Under the pieces are notes generated by a model. That model was not told where the DNA came from, did no database searches, and saw nothing but the letters and a program-made list of their open reading frames with translations. From contig DAIRSI010000019.1 of assembly GCA_036804505.1 (NCBI GenBank), forward strand, positions 22,846 through 86,845: a stretch of DNA of 64,000 nucleotides, written 5' to 3'. Each line of letters begins with the position of its first letter. The stretch's first letter is position 1. Source of the DNA: Phocaeicola_A sp036804505. Lineage in GTDB: Bacteria > Bacteroidota > Bacteroidia > Bacteroidales > Bacteroidaceae. This document shows, piece after piece, positions 44,963 to 53,396 of this stretch. The translations under genes and the position numbers were made by a program.

Positions 44963-46126
44963 TCATTTTCTTCTTAAAGTAATAACCGTAATTTCCGGCC
45001 AGGCTCCAAAACGAAACGGTATCATGACTTGTCCCAGGCCGACGTTGACGTACAGTCCCCGTTTCCCCTTCATATATAATCCGCCCCATTCTTTATAGAC
45101 AAAAGATGCCGGAGAGAAATCTCCCAGTTTGAATTGCATGCCATGAGTATGTCCGGCAAGCATCAGTTGAATATCTGTTGTGGGAAGTACCTTCCTTCTC
45201 CAGTGTGTAGGGTCATGGCTCAGGAGAACCTTGAAAAGTCCTTCCGTGTTTTGGGTAGCCAGAAAAAGATCTCCCTTTTCGGGGAATGGAGGAAGTCCGT
45301 CGTTTTCCACGCCTACCAAAGCAATGCATGTATCTTTCTTATGGAGTAAGGCATGATCGTTGTTCAGAAGTTTCCATCCGAAGCTGGCTTCCCGTTTCTT
45401 CAAGTCAATCAGGTTGTTCTGTTGGTCACGTTTGCTTTTCCATCTGTAATAAGGGCTGTAATCGTGGTTGCCCAGAACGGAATATACTCCGTCTTTTGCT
45501 TTCAGTTGGCTCAGTATGGGTTGGTATCCATTGAGTTCGGTGGATAAATTGTTTATCAGGTCGCCGGTAAAAACAATCAAATCAGCATGCTGTGCGTTGA
45601 TGAGTCTCACAATTTCTTCTACGATATCTTTCCGCTCTGCAAAAGTCCCGATGTGCAAGTCGGAAAACTGTGCGATTCTGTATCCGTCGAATTCCGGTGG
45701 TATTTCACTGGATGTGAACGTAACTTGCTTCACTTGAAAGTGTGTCGTTCCTTGCCATGTTCCGTAAACGAGTATGCCGAGAAAGATGGCTGCACCCAGA
45801 CATCCGGCTATCCATCCTGCTTTGTCGGCACCTTTCCAGACAAAATGCAGAAGTTTGAACAACAGCGATATCAGACAGAATATTCCTTTGGGAACAATCA
45901 GAACCAGATAGGCAATCATGTAATATCCCGTGAGGTGTACTCGTTCCGGTGTGAAGTTGTTGCCGTTGAGCATCATGCACAAAAGAATGAACAGAACGAG
46001 AGAAGGCATCCAATATAAGATTCTAAGCCATATATTCTTTGTCAGTTTCTTTATGTACTGCGCATATATGTACCAATCTGGCAATACCAGTAATAAAAAC
46101 AGCAGTAAAAAAACTCGTTGTATCAT
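44963..46126 (-). CDS. Membrane-bound calcineurin-like metallophosphoesterase
   Basis: 387 residues. About four N-terminal membrane helices (VFLLLFLLLVLPDWYIY; ILYWMPSLVLFILLCMM; YYMIAYLVLIVPKGIFCLI; WIAGCLGAAIFLGILVYG) precede a binuclear-metal phosphoesterase domain with DLHIGTF, FTGDLIN, LGNHDYSPY, LLSHDP and AGHTHGMQ. This layout matches the YkuE/YaeI-like enzymes, some of which hydrolyse UDP-diacylglucosamine or similar lipids; the substrate here is unproven. Its neighbour plsC supports a lipid-related role, by context only. Confidence 0.92.
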   Translation of the reverse strand: MIQRVFLLLFLLLVLPDWYIYAQYIKKLTKNIWLRILYWMPSLVLFILLCMMLNGNNFTPERVHLTGYYMIAYLVLIVPKGIFCLISLLFKLLHFVWKGADKAGWIAGCLGAAIFLGILVYGTWQGTTHFQVKQVTFTSSEIPPEFDGYRIAQFSDLHIGTFAERKDIVEEIVRLINAQHADLIVFTGDLINNLSTELNGYQPILSQLKAKDGVYSVLGNHDYSPYYRWKSKRDQQNNLIDLKKREASFGWKLLNNDHALLHKKDTCIALVGVENDGLPPFPEKGDLFLATQNTEGLFKVLLSHDPTHWRRKVLPTTDIQLMLAGHTHGMQFKLGDFSPASFVYKEWGGLYMKGKRGLYVNVGLGQVMIPFRFGAWPEITVITLRRK

Positions 46127-46137
46127 GATTTGTATTG

Positions 46138-47043
46138 TTATTTAATGTTTGCCGCTAAATATTTCTTTATCTCTCCTATGTCTTTGCCTCTTCTTTTCGC
46201 ATAATTCTCGAGTTGGTCTTTATCAATGGTTCCTATGCTGAAGTATGTGCTTGCAGGGTGTGCCAGCATCAATCCGCTCACACTGGCGTGAGGTAACATG
46301 GCTCCGTTTTCTGTCAGTCTGATTCCGATGTTGTCATAGCCAATCATGGAATCCAGAATGAAATTTACGGATTGATCGGGCAATGAAGGATAGCCCACGG
46401 CGGGCCGTATGCCTTGGTAATGTTCCAAAAGAAGTTCTTCCATAGGCAGTTTTTCATCGGGTGCATAGCCCCAGAATGTTGTCCGCACTTCTTCGTGAAG
46501 TTTCTCGGCAGTGGCTTCAGCCAGTCTGTCGGCAAGGATTTGCGTCAGCATGTGTTTGTACGGATCTTTTTCATACAGATGCTCCATTTCGTCGTCAACC
46601 GTGGTGGCAAAAATGCCCAGAGTATTGTTCACAGGGTCTTTTCCATTCTTATCGGGACTGATGAAGTCACTGAGGCACAAATAAGGGTCGCCTTCTTTTT
46701 TTATGTGTTGTTGCCTGAGAAGAGGGATTCTTCCGCAGTCAGTCACTATGTCATCTCCCTCGGAATAGGCGGGGAATAGTTGGAACAGACCGTATGTCTT
46801 GTAATCCCTGTCCAGCAAGTCTATCATCTTGTTGGCTTCCTTGAACAACTGCATGGCTTCTGCAGCTTTGTTTATCTCCTCCGAAGGAAAGTTTGCCAAC
46901 CATGATGCACGGCAGACGTCACACCCGTGGATATTGGCTATCTGTGCGAAACGAGGCTGAAATCCGAAAGCATGAAAAAAATATACCCAATTGATGTATG
47001 GGCTTACTTCATGAATGGGATAGGTGATTTTTCGGGCATTCAT
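46138..47043 (-). CDS. Stand-alone cobalamin-dependent methionine synthase activation-domain protein
   Basis: 301 residues without folate-, homocysteine- or B12-binding domains. It resembles the C-terminal AdoMet-binding reactivation domain of MetH: LADRLAEATAEKLHEEVRTTFWGY, the AdoMet motif GIRPAVGYPSLPD, and YFSIGTIDKDQLENYAKRRG. In full-length MetH this domain methylates oxidised cob(II)alamin with AdoMet. As a separate protein it may serve a MetH that lacks the domain elsewhere in the genome. It is within the GT2-pyrC operon, 6 bp downstream of pyrC; no methionine gene is close. Confidence 0.88.
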   Translation of the reverse strand: MNARKITYPIHEVSPYINWVYFFHAFGFQPRFAQIANIHGCDVCRASWLANFPSEEINKAAEAMQLFKEANKMIDLLDRDYKTYGLFQLFPAYSEGDDIVTDCGRIPLLRQQHIKKEGDPYLCLSDFISPDKNGKDPVNNTLGIFATTVDDEMEHLYEKDPYKHMLTQILADRLAEATAEKLHEEVRTTFWGYAPDEKLPMEELLLEHYQGIRPAVGYPSLPDQSVNFILDSMIGYDNIGIRLTENGAMLPHASVSGLMLAHPASTYFSIGTIDKDQLENYAKRRGKDIGEIKKYLAANIK

Positions 47044-47049
47044 ACTTCG

Positions 47050-48402
47050 TTATCGGTTAAATGTTAGTAAATCTCCCTGAACGCTACAGTCAAAGGGATT
47101 GGCTTGATTCGCATTGTACGCGGACTTTCCATTTACGAAAGTGCGTTCCACTTTCCAATGAAATGCATGTCCTTCCATAGGACTCCACTTGCATTTGCTT
47201 GCAATGATGTCTGTCGTAACAAGCCAAGGGTTATTGCATCGTTTCACCAATACTATATCGGCTTTGTAGCCTTTGCGCAGGAATCCTCGTTTTTCAATCT
47301 GGAAAAGTTCAGCAGGAGCGTGGCACATTTTCTCTACCATTACTTCTTTGGAGAGAATACCTTGGTCTGACAATTCCAGCATTGCAACCAATGAAAACTG
47401 AACCATCGGCATTCCCGAGGCTGCTTTCAGGCATCCTCCTTCCTTCTCTTTCAGCAAGTGCGGGGCATGATCCGTTGCAATGGTATCTATCCGTCCGTCT
47501 GTCAGTGCTTCACGCAGGGTCTTCCTGTCGTGCAGGGTCTTTATGGACGGATTGCACTTGATACGGGTTCCCAGTGAAGAATAATCCTGGTCGGTGAAGT
47601 AAAGATGCGGAACGCATGCTTCAGCCGTTATTCTTTTTCCGGATAGAGGCCCTTTGTCCAGCATGTCGACTTCCTTTGCCGTACTGATGTGGGCAATGTG
47701 CAGACGTGCTCCTGTTTCCCTCGCCAGTTCAATGGCCAGAGAAGAGGACTTTATGCAGGCTTCTTCACTGCGGATGAGCGGATGGAAGGCAATATCGGGA
47801 TCTTCTCCATATAGTTCCTTGAAGTGCCGGGCATTTTCGTTGATGAGGTTTGTATCTTCACAGTGAGCTGTGATGATTAGAGGAGCGTTCGAGAATATCT
47901 CCATGAGCGAATCCCTTCTGTCAACCAGCATGTTTCCTGTGCTTGCACCCATGAACAGCTTGATGCCGCATACTTTTCGTTTATCCAGTTCGGGGAAAAG
48001 TATATGATTGGTATTGGTTGCACCGAAATAGAAGGAATAATTCACGTGGCTTTTTTGTTCCGCCTCTTTCATCTTGTTGTCAAGTGCTTCCAACGTGGTG
48101 GTTTGGGGAACGGTGTTGGGCATGTCGAAGTAGGAGGTCACTCCTCCGGCAGCGGCAGCCAAACTTTCGCTTTCCATGTCAGCTTTGTGGGTCAGACCCG
48201 GATCCCTGAAATGGACGTGAGTATCTATGACGCCGGGAAGCAACAGACATCCTGTAGCATCAATGGTCTCATCGCATGGAACTTCAAAATTCTGAACCCC
48301 ATCAACAATGTCTGCTATCCTGTCATCTTCAATGAGAAGGCTGCCGGTGAAACATTTTCCTTCATTGACAATAGTGGCATTCCTGATGAGAGTTTTCTTC
48401 AT
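47050..48402 (-). CDS. pyrC: Dihydroorotase
   Basis: Zinc enzyme of pyrimidine synthesis closing carbamoyl-aspartate to dihydroorotate. 450 residues, the long type I-like amidohydrolase form. Metal ligands and active site: DTHVHFRDPG, the Lys of IKLFMGASTG (carboxylated bridging Lys region), ITAHCED, HIAHIS and TDHAPH. The start codon overlaps the stop of the upstream GT2 gene (ATGA). The motifs of an active enzyme are kept, unlike pyrC-like inactive homologues. Confidence 0.94.
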   Translation of the reverse strand: MKKTLIRNATIVNEGKCFTGSLLIEDDRIADIVDGVQNFEVPCDETIDATGCLLLPGVIDTHVHFRDPGLTHKADMESESLAAAAGGVTSYFDMPNTVPQTTTLEALDNKMKEAEQKSHVNYSFYFGATNTNHILFPELDKRKVCGIKLFMGASTGNMLVDRRDSLMEIFSNAPLIITAHCEDTNLINENARHFKELYGEDPDIAFHPLIRSEEACIKSSSLAIELARETGARLHIAHISTAKEVDMLDKGPLSGKRITAEACVPHLYFTDQDYSSLGTRIKCNPSIKTLHDRKTLREALTDGRIDTIATDHAPHLLKEKEGGCLKAASGMPMVQFSLVAMLELSDQGILSKEVMVEKMCHAPAELFQIEKRGFLRKGYKADIVLVKRCNNPWLVTTDIIASKCKWSPMEGHAFHWKVERTFVNGKSAYNANQANPFDCSVQGDLLTFNR

Positions 48403-49148
48403 TTTTTGATAATTTTATTGTAATGTTTGAAAAAGCTGTCCCATTTGAGTTGGATGACTCCGAAAACAGCTTCTCCAAAAATACTGGTATTCATTTTGGA
48501 AGTACCCTTTTGTCGATTGACAAAGATTACAGAAACTTCTTTTATCTTGAAACCGCATTTGAATGCGGTAAATTTCATCTCTATCTGGAATGCATATCCC
48601 TTAAAACGGATGGCATCAAGTCTTATGGCTTCCAGAACCTGTCTTTTGTAGCACACGAATCCTGCAGTGGTATCGTGGATTGGCAATCCGGTTACAATCT
48701 TGACGTATTTCGAGGCAAAATAGGACATGAGGACTCTCCCCATGGGCCAGTTTACTACGTTGACACCTGTGGCATAACGGGAACCGATGGACATGTCATA
48801 ACCTTCCACCGCACAAGCCTCATAGAGCCTGGGCAAGTCATTCGGGTTGTGCGAAAAGTCCGCATCCATCTCAAATATGTAATCATATTTGTGCTCGATT
48901 GCCCATTTGAAGCCTGTGATATAGGCTGTCCCCAAACCTAGTTTCCCTTTCCGTTCAATCATGAACAACCGTTCCGGAAACTCGTCCTGCAGCCTTTTTA
49001 CAATGCTTGCGGTACCGTCTGGAGAATTGTCTTCAATCACTAAAATATGGAATTCTTTTTCCAGATTAAAGACTGTACGGATAATATTCTCAATATTCTC
49101 TTTCTCATTATAGGTCGGGATAATGATAAGACTGTCTGCTTCTTTCAT
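48399..49148 (-). CDS. GT2 polyprenol-phosphate mannosyl/glucosyl transferase (DPM1-like)
   Basis: Cytosolic or membrane-associated glycosyltransferase making a polyprenyl-phosphate sugar, 249 residues from the ATG at 49148 (MKEADSLIIIPTYNEKENI). The longer open frame to 49205 is rejected because a -7 promoter element lies at 49173-49181 and the family starts at LIIIPTYNE. Motifs: PTYNEKENI, EDNSPDGT, EMDADFSHNP (DAD, metal-nucleotide binding), SRYATG, KRQVLEAIRLD. It has no C-terminal membrane helices, like the DPM1 form. First gene of the operon. Confidence 0.93.
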   Translation of the reverse strand: MKEADSLIIIPTYNEKENIENIIRTVFNLEKEFHILVIEDNSPDGTASIVKRLQDEFPERLFMIERKGKLGLGTAYITGFKWAIEHKYDYIFEMDADFSHNPNDLPRLYEACAVEGYDMSIGSRYATGVNVVNWPMGRVLMSYFASKYVKIVTGLPIHDTTAGFVCYKRQVLEAIRLDAIRFKGYAFQIEMKFTAFKCGFKIKEVSVIFVNRQKGTSKMNTSIFGEAVFGVIQLKWDSFFKHYNKIIKK

Positions 49149-49172
49149 AATAGGTGTACACATTAATCTTAT

Positions 49173-49181
49173 GCAAAAGTA
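49173..49181 (-). promoter_or_regulatory. -7 element of the GT2-pyrC-plsC operon
   Basis: The minus strand reads TACTTTTGC, perfect consensus, 24 bases before the ATG at 49148; it fixes the start of the GT2 gene. Confidence 0.65.
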
Positions 49182-49226
49182 AACAATTAAGTGATAGAAT
49201 TGCATTTTTCATAGAAATAAATTGAT

Positions 49227-49235
49227 TAATTTTGC
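49227..49235 (+). promoter_or_regulatory. -7 element of mfd
   Basis: TAATTTTGC, perfect consensus, 16 bases before the ATG at 49252; it argues against the upstream in-frame start at 49222. Confidence 0.65.
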
Positions 49236-49251
49236 AGTCTATAAGATTATT

Positions 49252-52200
49252 ATGGAGATATTGCAATTGCAAAACCTTTATGCCGGTCATCCTAATGTGA
49301 AGGCATTGGCACAGGTGTTGGAAAATTCCTCGATGAGGACGATTTTCCTGGAGGGGTTATGTGCCTCTTCTTCAGCCCTATATTTATCGTGCATACTGAG
49401 AGTATCCAACAGCCCTGTCCTCGTGATTCTGGACGATATGGAGGAAGCCGGATATTTTTATCATGACCTTACTCAGATTCTTGGCGATCAGAGAGTCTTG
49501 TTTTTTCCTTCTTCCTATCGCAGAGCTATCAAGTATGGTCAGAAGGATGCAGCCAATGAGATTCTCCGCACGGAAGTGTTGAGCTCTTTGCAGAGAGCGC
49601 AGGAACCAATGTGTGTGGTGACCTATCCGGATGCTTTGGCCGAGAAGGTGATTCCCCCGAAACTTCTTTCCGAAAAGACAATCCGTATAGCAGTGGGGGA
49701 TACAATCAATATGGATAAATTGAGCGAACGGCTTGCCAAAAATGGTTTCCAGCAGGTGGATTATGTGTATGAACCCGGGCAGTTTGCCATGCGAGGCAGC
49801 ATATTGGATATTTTTTCTTTTTCTTTTGAATATCCGTTTCGTGTGGATTTCTTCGGCGATGAGGTAGATAGTATTCGTTCCTTCGAAGTGGAGTCCCAAC
49901 TTTCAAAGGAAAAGAAACAGCAGATTGCCATTGTCCCGGAAATGGTGCAGATTTCTTCGGGGTCCGTTTCATTGATGGATTTTCTGGATAAGAGTACGTT
50001 GCTGATGATGAAGGATTTTTTGTACGTACAGGAAAGAATCGATGCCGTTTCCAAAGAAACTTTTACGTCACAGGCCATTGCCGCACAGGAACAGGAGCAG
50101 GCTGACAAGCTATACTTGCCTCCGTTGATGGATGGAGGGACTTTTACGCTGTCGGCTCTAAACTATCGGCGGATTGAGTTTGGCAGTAAACCGACTGGAA
50201 CTCCGCAGGCGAAATTGTCGTTTAATTGTGCCTTACAGCCCATATTCCATAAGAATTTTGATTTGGTCAGCAGTTCCTTCCATGATTATCTGGATCAGGG
50301 ATATACCATTTATATACTTTCTGACAGCAAAAAGCAAACAGATCGTTTGCATGATATATTTGAGGAAAGGGGCGACAATCTTACTTTTGTTCCTGTGGAG
50401 AAGACTCTTCATGAAGGGTTCAGCGATGCCAATCTGAAAATATGCTGTTTTACCGATCATCAGATTTTCGACCGCTTTCACAAATATAGCATAAAGAGTG
50501 ATAAGGCTCGAAGTGGGAAGGTGGCGCTTTCATTGAAGGAAATCAATGAGTTCCAGCCTGGAGATTTTGTGGTACACATAGATCATGGTGTAGGGAGGTT
50601 TGCAGGATTGGTACGTATTCCCAACGGGAATTCCACACAGGAAGTCATCAAGTTGGTTTATCAGAACGAAGATGTAGTCTTTGTCTCCATTCATTCGCTC
50701 CATAAGATATCAAAATACAAGGGAAAGGAAGGAGAGCCTCCCCGTTTGAGTAAGTTGGGAACCGGTGCTTGGGAAAAGATGAAAGACCGGGCTAAGAGTC
50801 GCATCAAGGATATTGCCCGTGACCTTATCAAGTTATATTCTCGCAGAAAAGAGGAAAAAGGATTCTGTTTCAGTCCGGATTCCTTCATGCAGCATGAACT
50901 GGAGGCTAGTTTCATTTATGAAGATACTCCCGATCAGCTGAAAGCTACTCAGGAAGTGAAGGCTGATATGGAAAAGGATCGTCCGATGGACAGGTTGATT
51001 TGCGGGGACGTAGGCTTTGGAAAAACGGAAATAGCAGTCCGTGCAGCCTTTAAGGCAGCTTCTGACAACAAGCAGGTAGCAGTTCTGGTTCCTACAACCG
51101 TACTTGCTTTCCAGCACTATAAGACATTCAGCGAACGCTTGAAAGATTTCCCTGTAAAAGTGGAATATTTGAGTCGTGCAAGGAAGCCGGCCGATGTGAA
51201 ACAGGTTTTGAAAGGATTGTCCGACGGAAGTGTCAATATTGTGGTGGGTACTCACCGTTTGATTGGAAAAGATGTAAAGTTCAAGGATTTGGGATTGCTT
51301 GTTATCGATGAGGAACAAAAATTCGGAGTATCTGTAAAAGAAAAATTACGTCAGTTGAAGGTCAATATCGATACTTTGACAATGACGGCCACTCCGATTC
51401 CCAGAACGCTGCAGTTTTCCTTGATGGGTGCCCGTGACTTTTCGGTCATTCAGACACCGCCGCCCAACCGATATCCGGTTCAGACGGAGGTTCACACGTT
51501 CAATGAAGACATTATTACCGAGGCAATCAATTTCGAAATGAGCCGCAACGGTCAGGTCTTCATTGTGAACAACCGCATACAGAATCTGAACGAGATTCAA
51601 GCGATGGTTGAACGGTTGGTTCCTGATGCACGAGTGTGCGTGGGGCATGGGCAAATGGATCCCGAAAAGCTTGAAGATGTCATTTTCGGCTTTATCAATG
51701 ATGACTATGATGTAATGATAGCCACTTCCATTATAGAAAATGGAATAGACATACCCAATGCCAATACAATTATTGTCAATCAGGCGCAGAATTTCGGATT
51801 GAGCGATCTTCACCAGCTTCGGGGCAGGGTAGGACGCAGCAACAAGAAAGCTTTCTGCTATTTGATGGCACCGCCTCTCTCTTCGCTCACACAGGAAGCA
51901 CGTCGCAGATTACAGGCTATTGAGAACTTTAGTGATTTGGGTAGTGGCATTCATATAGCCATGCAGGATTTGGATATCCGTGGCGCTGGAAATCTGCTGG
52001 GTGCAGAGCAGAGCGGCTTTATTGCAGATTTGGGTTATGAAACCTATCAGAAGATTTTGGCAGAGGCTGTGACGGAACTCAAGAATGATGAATTTTCTGA
52101 TTTGTATGCTGAGGAATCCAAACCGGAGGCCGTTGGAATTGACGGAAGTGATTTTGTAACGGAATGTTCTTTGGAAAGTGATCTGGAATTGTTGTTCCCT

Positions 52201-52620
52201 GCCGATTATATTCCGAGCAGCAGTGAACGTATGTTGCTGTATCGGGAACTTGACGGGTTGCAGTCGGATAAGGAAGTGGCCGATTTCAGGCTTCGGCTTG
52301 AGGACCGCTTCGGTCAGGTTCCTCCCGAGGGAGAAGAACTTCTTAAAGTTGTTCCATTGAGACGTTTGGGCAAGCACCTCGGTATAGAGCGAATTTTCTT
52401 AAAATCCGGGCATATGAGTTTGTTCTTTGTCAGTAATTTGGAAAGTATGTACTATCAAAGTCAGGCTTTCGGAAAAGTCATTTCCTATATGAGCAAATAC
52501 CCCAAACAATGCAAGTTGCGTGAACAGGCTGGAAAACGCAGTCTGGTAGTGGCTGATGTGGATAGTGTGGGGGGCGCTTTGGTAGTCTTGCAGGGGATAA
52601 CGGATACTGATACAAATTAA
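49252..52620 (+). CDS. mfd: Transcription-repair coupling factor
   Basis: ATP-driven translocase that removes stalled RNA polymerase and recruits UvrA. 1122 residues from 49252. UvrB-homology region in the N-terminal third (FFPSSYR, ILDIFSF), RNA polymerase-interacting domain (GDFVVHIDHGVGRFAGL, about 470-530), RecG-like helicase motifs (Walker A GDVGFGKTE, LVPTTVLAFQHY, DEEQKFG, TMTATPIPRTL, TSIIENGIDIPNANTII, QLRGRVGRS) and a C-terminal TRCF domain. Complete. Confidence 0.97.
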   Translation: MEILQLQNLYAGHPNVKALAQVLENSSMRTIFLEGLCASSSALYLSCILRVSNSPVLVILDDMEEAGYFYHDLTQILGDQRVLFFPSSYRRAIKYGQKDAANEILRTEVLSSLQRAQEPMCVVTYPDALAEKVIPPKLLSEKTIRIAVGDTINMDKLSERLAKNGFQQVDYVYEPGQFAMRGSILDIFSFSFEYPFRVDFFGDEVDSIRSFEVESQLSKEKKQQIAIVPEMVQISSGSVSLMDFLDKSTLLMMKDFLYVQERIDAVSKETFTSQAIAAQEQEQADKLYLPPLMDGGTFTLSALNYRRIEFGSKPTGTPQAKLSFNCALQPIFHKNFDLVSSSFHDYLDQGYTIYILSDSKKQTDRLHDIFEERGDNLTFVPVEKTLHEGFSDANLKICCFTDHQIFDRFHKYSIKSDKARSGKVALSLKEINEFQPGDFVVHIDHGVGRFAGLVRIPNGNSTQEVIKLVYQNEDVVFVSIHSLHKISKYKGKEGEPPRLSKLGTGAWEKMKDRAKSRIKDIARDLIKLYSRRKEEKGFCFSPDSFMQHELEASFIYEDTPDQLKATQEVKADMEKDRPMDRLICGDVGFGKTEIAVRAAFKAASDNKQVAVLVPTTVLAFQHYKTFSERLKDFPVKVEYLSRARKPADVKQVLKGLSDGSVNIVVGTHRLIGKDVKFKDLGLLVIDEEQKFGVSVKEKLRQLKVNIDTLTMTATPIPRTLQFSLMGARDFSVIQTPPPNRYPVQTEVHTFNEDIITEAINFEMSRNGQVFIVNNRIQNLNEIQAMVERLVPDARVCVGHGQMDPEKLEDVIFGFINDDYDVMIATSIIENGIDIPNANTIIVNQAQNFGLSDLHQLRGRVGRSNKKAFCYLMAPPLSSLTQEARRRLQAIENFSDLGSGIHIAMQDLDIRGAGNLLGAEQSGFIADLGYETYQKILAEAVTELKNDEFSDLYAEESKPEAVGIDGSDFVTECSLESDLELLFPADYIPSSSERMLLYRELDGLQSDKEVADFRLRLEDRFGQVPPEGEELLKVVPLRRLGKHLGIERIFLKSGHMSLFFVSNLESMYYQSQAFGKVISYMSKYPKQCKLREQAGKRSLVVADVDSVGGALVVLQGITDTDTN

Positions 52621-52643
52621 GCTTTAATGAAAGGGAAGAATAG

Positions 52644-53396
52644 ATGATTTTATATTTTAGCGGAAACGGAAATTCTCGTTGGGTAGCTGAACAATTGGCT
52701 ATGCAGACGCATGACAAGGCTCTGGATATGACTATGTATATACGTGAAGGCATTTCACCCGAAACTTTGAAAATAGATGATGAAAGATTGGGTGTGGTTT
52801 TCCCGATTCATTCTTGGTACGCACCTCGTCCGGTAGTCAAATTCATAGAAAGACTACCCAATAATATCGGCTATAAATATGTTGTAGCTACATGTGGAGA
52901 TGATGCAGGAAAGGCCATGCAGCGTTTATACAAGCATTTTCGATGGGATGCTGCGTGGACTGTCATCATGCCAAACACTTATATACCTATGTTTAATCTG
53001 GATAGTGATGAATTGGCTCTATCTAAAATAAAGAAGGCTCGTGAATGGGTTCTTCCGTCCATAGCTGAAAAGATACTTCGCAAAAGTAAAGAAGAGTCTG
53101 TCCGCGAAGGTGGTTTCCCTTGGTTAAAGACCTACGTGGTCCAGCCTTTGTTTGCAAAATTTGTTGTCCGTTCGCATGGGTTCCATGTTGAAGGAGACTG
53201 CATCCTTTGCGGCACTTGTGTAAAATCATGTCCTGTTGGAAATGTAAGGCTAGAGGATGCCGGTCCCAAATGGCAAGACAAGTGCATTCATTGTATGGCA
53301 TGTGTGCATGGTTGTCCCCTTCATATCATTCAATATGCCCATTCCACTCAGAAACGAGGGCGATATCAAATTACGAAATATTTGAAGCGCGACTAA
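52644..53396 (+). CDS. EFR1-type flavodoxin-ferredoxin fusion protein
   Basis: 250 residues. The N-terminal ~160 form a flavodoxin-like fold starting directly with ILYFSGNGNSRWVAEQLA (FMN phosphate loop). The C-terminal part carries two [4Fe-4S] motifs, CILCGTCVKSCPVGNV and CIHCMACVHGCPLHII. Such proteins are thought to pass electrons between flavin and Fe-S partners in anaerobes; no partner is encoded next to it. It lies 23 bp after mfd, so co-transcription is possible, and its end overlaps the convergent nadE gene by 4 bases. Confidence 0.92.
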   Translation: MILYFSGNGNSRWVAEQLAMQTHDKALDMTMYIREGISPETLKIDDERLGVVFPIHSWYAPRPVVKFIERLPNNIGYKYVVATCGDDAGKAMQRLYKHFRWDAAWTVIMPNTYIPMFNLDSDELALSKIKKAREWVLPSIAEKILRKSKEESVREGGFPWLKTYVVQPLFAKFVVRSHGFHVEGDCILCGTCVKSCPVGNVRLEDAGPKWQDKCIHCMACVHGCPLHIIQYAHSTQKRGRYQITKYLKRD

